Assembly (NCBI GenBank): GCA_934565615.1
Contig: CAKTIH010000118.1
Location: 1 to 6,788 of the forward strand
Direction: 5' to 3'
DNA length: 6,788 bases
Source: an uncultured Oscillospiraceae bacterium
GTDB taxonomy: Bacteria; Bacillota; Clostridia; Oscillospirales; Oscillospiraceae
In this document: one piece after another, positions 5,413-6,788 of the stretch
Layout: each line of letters starts with the position of its first letter
Numbering within the stretch: the stretch's first letter is position 1
Made by a program: the position numbers and the translations under genes
Notes under the pieces: generated by a model
The model's database searches: none
The model's input: only the letters and a program-made list of their open reading frames with translations
What the model was told of the DNA's origin: nothing

Positions 5413-6678
5413 TCATCTAAAATGTTTTTGCTTGAGATGTTTTCCTGTGGGGTGAAGGTAGCCCCATATTTTTACCGCGCACTGCATGAGCGGGGCGCGG
5501 TTTATAAAGCAGAGCGAAGTCACGGCGGCAAACTGGATAGGAAGCCATAACGGGGCGTCCAGCACTATGAAGGCCGCCTGCACGGAAACGATAATAAGAT
5601 CGAGCGCGCAGCGCAGCGGATCGGTATCAAAGCTTATGAGCCGCCGCACGCTCACTGCGCGTATCACATATACGGCAAGGCAGCTCACGAACGTCGCGAT
5701 AGCCGCGCCCTGAACGCCGAGCGGCGAGGGGATGAGCGCAAGGTTCAGCGCGATGTTCAGCACCGCTCCCGCCATTGCTGTTCGGAAAGCCTGACGGCTC
5801 TCGCCGGTGACGGTATAGACGCTGCCCATGAAGCTTGAAAACGCCGAGCAGACCATTGCCAGCGTCAGTGCCGGGACGTATCGCCACGCGGAGAAGTATT
5901 CCTCGTCTGCCAGCAGCATGATGCCTATCTTTGACAGTGCGATCATCAGCGCGGCGCATATTATCACGCCCGCATGGAACAGGCTCCATATGTGCGAATA
6001 GAAACGCCGGTGCTCGCTTGCATCGCCGCCCGATTCGGTCACGGCGGAAAGCTGCCATGCGTCCATGAACACGGTCGAGAGCACTGTCAGCATCGTGGGG
6101 AGCTTGCTGGAAACAGAGTATATACCGTTTGCGGCGCTGCCTAAAAAGCCGCTTATCATGTATCTGTCCGAGACGCCGGTTATCCACCAGAATATCGCAG
6201 TGGGGATGAGCGGGACACTGTAGGCGAGCATCCGTCTGAAAAACTCCGGGGACACGCGCAGCGTAAGCTCGCGCCACAGCCGCTTTTTCAGAACGAGCCA
6301 GAGCGTGCAGCCCGCGTCCGCCGCAGCAACCGAGAGCACATAGCCCGTTATGCCGAGGCGGAACACCGCGAGCAGCGCTGTGCCGAAGATCGAGCAGACA
6401 AGCCCAGCCGTGAAGGCCTCGCGCCCCTTATCCGGGCGCAGCGCCGCGAAGCGGAACACTCCCTCGGCCATGCCTAAGGAGACGAGCGGGATGAGAAGAT
6501 TCGCAGTCTGGGTGATGATATCGGCAGTGCCGTAATCCGCAGGGCTCATGTATCCGGTATAGAACCGGACCATGAAAAACACCATCAGCTTCGAGCCGAC
6601 TGTGGCGAAGCTGATGAGCGCGGTATTGGCGGCAAGCGTTTTATATTTCCGCTCCCCGGCCTCCGCAGTCGTGCTCAC
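5413..6678 (-). CDS. Wzx/MOP-type polysaccharide (oligosaccharide) flippase, shortened
   Basis: The 421-residue product matches the MOP-superfamily polysaccharide biosynthesis proteins, which carry lipid-linked oligosaccharides across the cytoplasmic membrane. Family landmarks are the first helix with ANTALISFATVGSKLM (17-32), FYTGYMSPADYGTADI (39-54), GMAEGVFRFAAL (69-80), LAYSVPLIPTAIFWWITGVSDRYMI (151-175, the start of the second half), GIYSVSSKLPTML (185-197), YVPALTLAMVCSAF (267-280) and LNLALIPSPLGVQGAAIAT (311-329). The start is GTG at 6678, 3 nt after an in-frame TGA; no clear Shine-Dalgarno site is seen, so translation may depend on the upstream gene. Relatives usually have about 470-500 residues and 14 helices. 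Here the third-helix region (88-105) runs directly into the loop-and-helix block FRLGITGYVLS (106-116) that normally comes some 60-70 residues later, so helices 4 and 5 appear to be missing. The reading frame is intact. Confidence 0.9.
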   Translation of the reverse strand: MSTTAEAGERKYKTLAANTALISFATVGSKLMVFFMVRFYTGYMSPADYGTADIITQTANLLIPLVSLGMAEGVFRFAALRPDKGREAFTAGLVCSIFGTALLAVFRLGITGYVLSVAAADAGCTLWLVLKKRLWRELTLRVSPEFFRRMLAYSVPLIPTAIFWWITGVSDRYMISGFLGSAANGIYSVSSKLPTMLTVLSTVFMDAWQLSAVTESGGDASEHRRFYSHIWSLFHAGVIICAALMIALSKIGIMLLADEEYFSAWRYVPALTLAMVCSAFSSFMGSVYTVTGESRQAFRTAMAGAVLNIALNLALIPSPLGVQGAAIATFVSCLAVYVIRAVSVRRLISFDTDPLRCALDLIIVSVQAAFIVLDAPLWLPIQFAAVTSLCFINRAPLMQCAVKIWGYLHPTGKHLKQKHFR

Positions 6679-6681
6679 GGC

Positions 6682-6788
6682 TCAGGCGCAGATGCCGAAG
6701 TGCTCGTGGAGAGACAGCTCTACGCCGTCTGTCTCGTGCTCCTCAACGGGCTCAGAGGGGAAGCCGAGCACCTCGCCGCTGAGATCGA
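6682..6788 (-). CDS. C-terminal end of an unrecognised gene (5' end outside window)
   Basis: An open frame enters from the right edge and gives 34 residues ending in EHFGICA before TGA at 6684-6682. The visible tail is acidic (SEPVEEHETDG) and shows no membrane helix. Third codon positions are mostly G or C (28 of 34), as expected of a real gene here. It stops 3 nt before the flippase GTG and in the same frame, so the two are almost certainly co-transcribed. The piece is too short to assign a family; an envelope-glycan role is only suggested by its position. Confidence 0.62.
   Translation of the reverse strand, partial: DLSGEVLGFPSEPVEEHETDGVELSLHEHFGICA

Noticed and set aside
5627..6277. 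Minus-strand open frame of 216 codons overlapping the flippase gene
   Set aside because: It is an alternate-frame shadow, Arg/His-rich, while the flippase frame carries consistent family motifs throughout.

Overview
The window reads as a chromosomal segment from a fairly GC-rich member of the Bacillota, most likely a gut-type clostridium (Clostridia, Oscillospiraceae-like). This rests on the style of the IMP dehydrogenase, a DUF4213/DUF364 protein, AGGAG-type ribosome binding sites, use of GTG and TTG starts, and the G/C-rich third codon positions. The taxon is inference; no rRNA or other phylogenetic marker is present. No mobile element, CRISPR array, tRNA or rRNA is visible.

Layout, left to right. 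(1) 1-1107, plus strand: the C-terminal three quarters of IMP dehydrogenase (guaB), cut by the window edge. (2) 1125-1162: a perfect 16-bp hairpin between converging genes, a likely shared terminator. (3) 1166-3236, minus strand: a two-gene operon of a 12-helix MFS transporter (TTG start) followed 10 nt later by a family 8 glycosyltransferase. (4) 3237-3433: an AT-rich divergent control region with two well-formed, back-to-back promoters, one for the MFS-GT8 operon and one for the gene to its right. (5) 3434-4171, plus strand: a DUF4213/DUF364 protein (putative heavy-metal chelation family). Its correct start is set by a promoter and a Shine-Dalgarno site that lie inside a longer open frame. 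(6) 4173-4211: a 14-bp hairpin plus T-tract terminator between converging genes. (7) 4210-6788, minus strand: a compact operon running leftward from beyond the window edge. It holds the tail of an unrecognised gene, a Wzx/MOP-type polysaccharide flippase, a DUF368 (PopT-type) undecaprenyl-phosphate translocase, and a small three-helix membrane protein coupled to PopT by a GTGA stop/start overlap.

How the genes fit together. The right-hand operon joins two steps of the lipid-carrier cycle: a flippase that would carry lipid-linked glycans outward, and a translocase that would return undecaprenyl phosphate inward. The extra small membrane protein is tied to the second step. The GT8 enzyme in the other minus-strand operon could supply glycan-building activity, so much of the window looks devoted to the cell envelope. 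guaB and the DUF364 gene are separate transcription units.

The points most worth a second look are the small PopT-coupled membrane protein, an apparent in-frame loss of two helices in the flippase, the divergent promoter pair, and a CPMC motif in the DUF364 protein.
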